NCBI RefSeq assembly: GCF_008831285.2
Contig: NC_045140.1
Location: forward strand, 20,336,370 to 20,400,369
DNA from: Nymphaea colorata
Taxonomy: Eukaryota; Streptophyta; Magnoliopsida; Nymphaeales; Nymphaeaceae
Reading direction: 5' to 3'
DNA length: 64,000 nt
The notes under the pieces are model-generated. The model ran no database searches and had not been told where the DNA came from. It saw only the letters and a list, made by a program, of their open reading frames with translations. Shown here in pieces: positions 62,797-64,000 of this stretch. Position 1 is the first letter of the stretch. Every line of letters starts with the position of its first letter. A program made the position numbers and the translations under genes.

Positions 62797-62802
62797 AATA
62801 AA
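62797..62802 (+). terminator. Possible polyadenylation signal of the aminotransferase gene
   Basis: AATAAA lies 75 bases after the stop codon, a normal distance for a plant near-upstream element. Confidence 0.4.
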
Positions 62803-63825
62803 GAAAATTGTGTCCAGATGTCATTGGCACGTTTTTTTTTTTTTGCCTTTTTTTGGATCTATGACAGATTTTCCACACTAGCATTTGTCACCTCAAGGTG
62901 GATTTTGTTGGAGGATGTTCATTTTTTGATGAGGCTGCCATGACATCTCAAATTGGTCCTTGTCTCCTGGATAGTTTCTTTGGCAGCTTTTGTATTAGTG
63001 ATTCAGACGGTGGTGAGGGGGCATGTCACATGTGACAGTCACAAAAGCTGTAACTTTGGACTTGTTGAAAGAAGAAATAATTTCTGCATATCCGCCACTG
63101 AATAAAAAAAAATTGCATAGAGTATTTCCTTGCATTTGCCGTGTTCTCCGTTCAGCTTGACAGGGGTTGGGAATTTCAATCGGTAAAGAATGAGCGAAAT
63201 AAAACTTTTGGTAATAAAGTAAAACGTTTGCTGACTCTTAAGGAGAGAGCTTTAAACGGTAGCAACTTCCCCTGCGTGGAAGAAGAAGCCAGATGCAGCC
63301 TGCTAGAGTCGCCTTTGAAACGAAAATACTTACGTCGCTTAGCTACATCGACGATATGATTCCTTTTGAGTTAGACATTGAGCATTAATCCATTTATCAT
63401 AAAGCATGTTGGAGTAATCAATGAAACTGATCATCATCATAACTATCTGTCCTAGCTGCTCTTGCTATTCGTCTCTTGGGAAAGTTCCATTTCCCCATCC
63501 GTTTGAACTTTTCAGATTTTAAATAAAGATGATCTAGGCTGTTCGCTCATATCCGCTTCATAAAATCTGCACTTTCGAGCAGTGAACATATGACGCATTC
63601 GGGGCAGCCAGCTGCTTTCCCCATCTGGGTTGTTCTCTTGATTCCAGGTGCATGATATTCACACTTGATACGTTAAAATCTTGCGCGTTCAGCAGTCAAG
63701 GTGAATACTACTACGCCATGCATAAATATGTACTTCTATGCAAGGATTTATGTAACGTTACAACACGATTGGTGAGTAGGTCCGGCTAGTCCGGTGTGTA
63801 TCGTATCTACACATTGGTACACGGG

Positions 63826-63880
<55 letters not shown>

Positions 63881-64000
63881 ACATCCAGCACGGTGCGGAA
63901 ACCAATGTTATACAGCATTAAGGCGGAGCGCTAATGGTGAGATTAATAATCATTTTTTTTTAAGGTGCTTTACGTGGTCGCTAGACAGGTGTGTCATTCT
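62803..64000. other. Right-end intergenic region
   Basis: Aminotransferase 3' flank. A (TA)n tract lies at 63830-63871. I recognise no gene, and the short open frames have no family signature. Confidence 0.6.

Overview
This is nuclear DNA of a flowering plant. It carries three spliced plant protein genes with GT-AG introns, Ty1/copia and Ty3/gypsy-type retroelements with plant initiator-Met primer sites, MITEs and many dinucleotide microsatellites. The large, transposon-filled introns do not look grass-like, but I cannot name the species.

Layout. (1) 42-7509, minus strand: the 5' part of a plasma-membrane H+-ATPase gene. Fifteen exons encode about 804 residues; the C-terminal ~150 residues, including the autoinhibitory tail, lie beyond the left edge. 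(2) 9580-54677, minus strand: a complete DICER-LIKE 4 gene of 25 exons, 4,872 coding bases and 1,623 residues, stretched over 45 kb. All exon phases join without a frameshift, and the helicase and both RNase III active sites are retained. (3) 58718-62722, plus strand: a complete 11-exon gene for plastid-type aspartate aminotransferase (467 residues). DCL4 and the aminotransferase are head to head, with about 4 kb between their starts.

The DCL4 introns hold most of the unusual content. Intron 21 (12.9 kb) contains a copia element (13947-24728) split by a second, intact copia element (16852-22303, target duplication ATGAT), followed by a related solo LTR. Other introns hold a solo LTR with 5-bp target duplication, an LTR with primer site, a gypsy-like relic, a Tourist-like MITE, a MITE inside a TA microsatellite, a BED-finger fossil, a decayed duplicate of DCL4 exon 11, and four AT-cored repeats whose ends are rich in short palindromes (GTATCGTACGATAC-like, GTATAATACG-like or GGTACGGG-like).

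The genes do not form a pathway: one pumps protons at the plasma membrane, one makes 21-nt siRNAs, one interconverts aspartate and glutamate in plastids. I found no new multi-gene system. The best leads are the degenerate exon duplication, the palindrome-ended intronic repeats and the young nested copia pair lying antisense inside a silencing gene.
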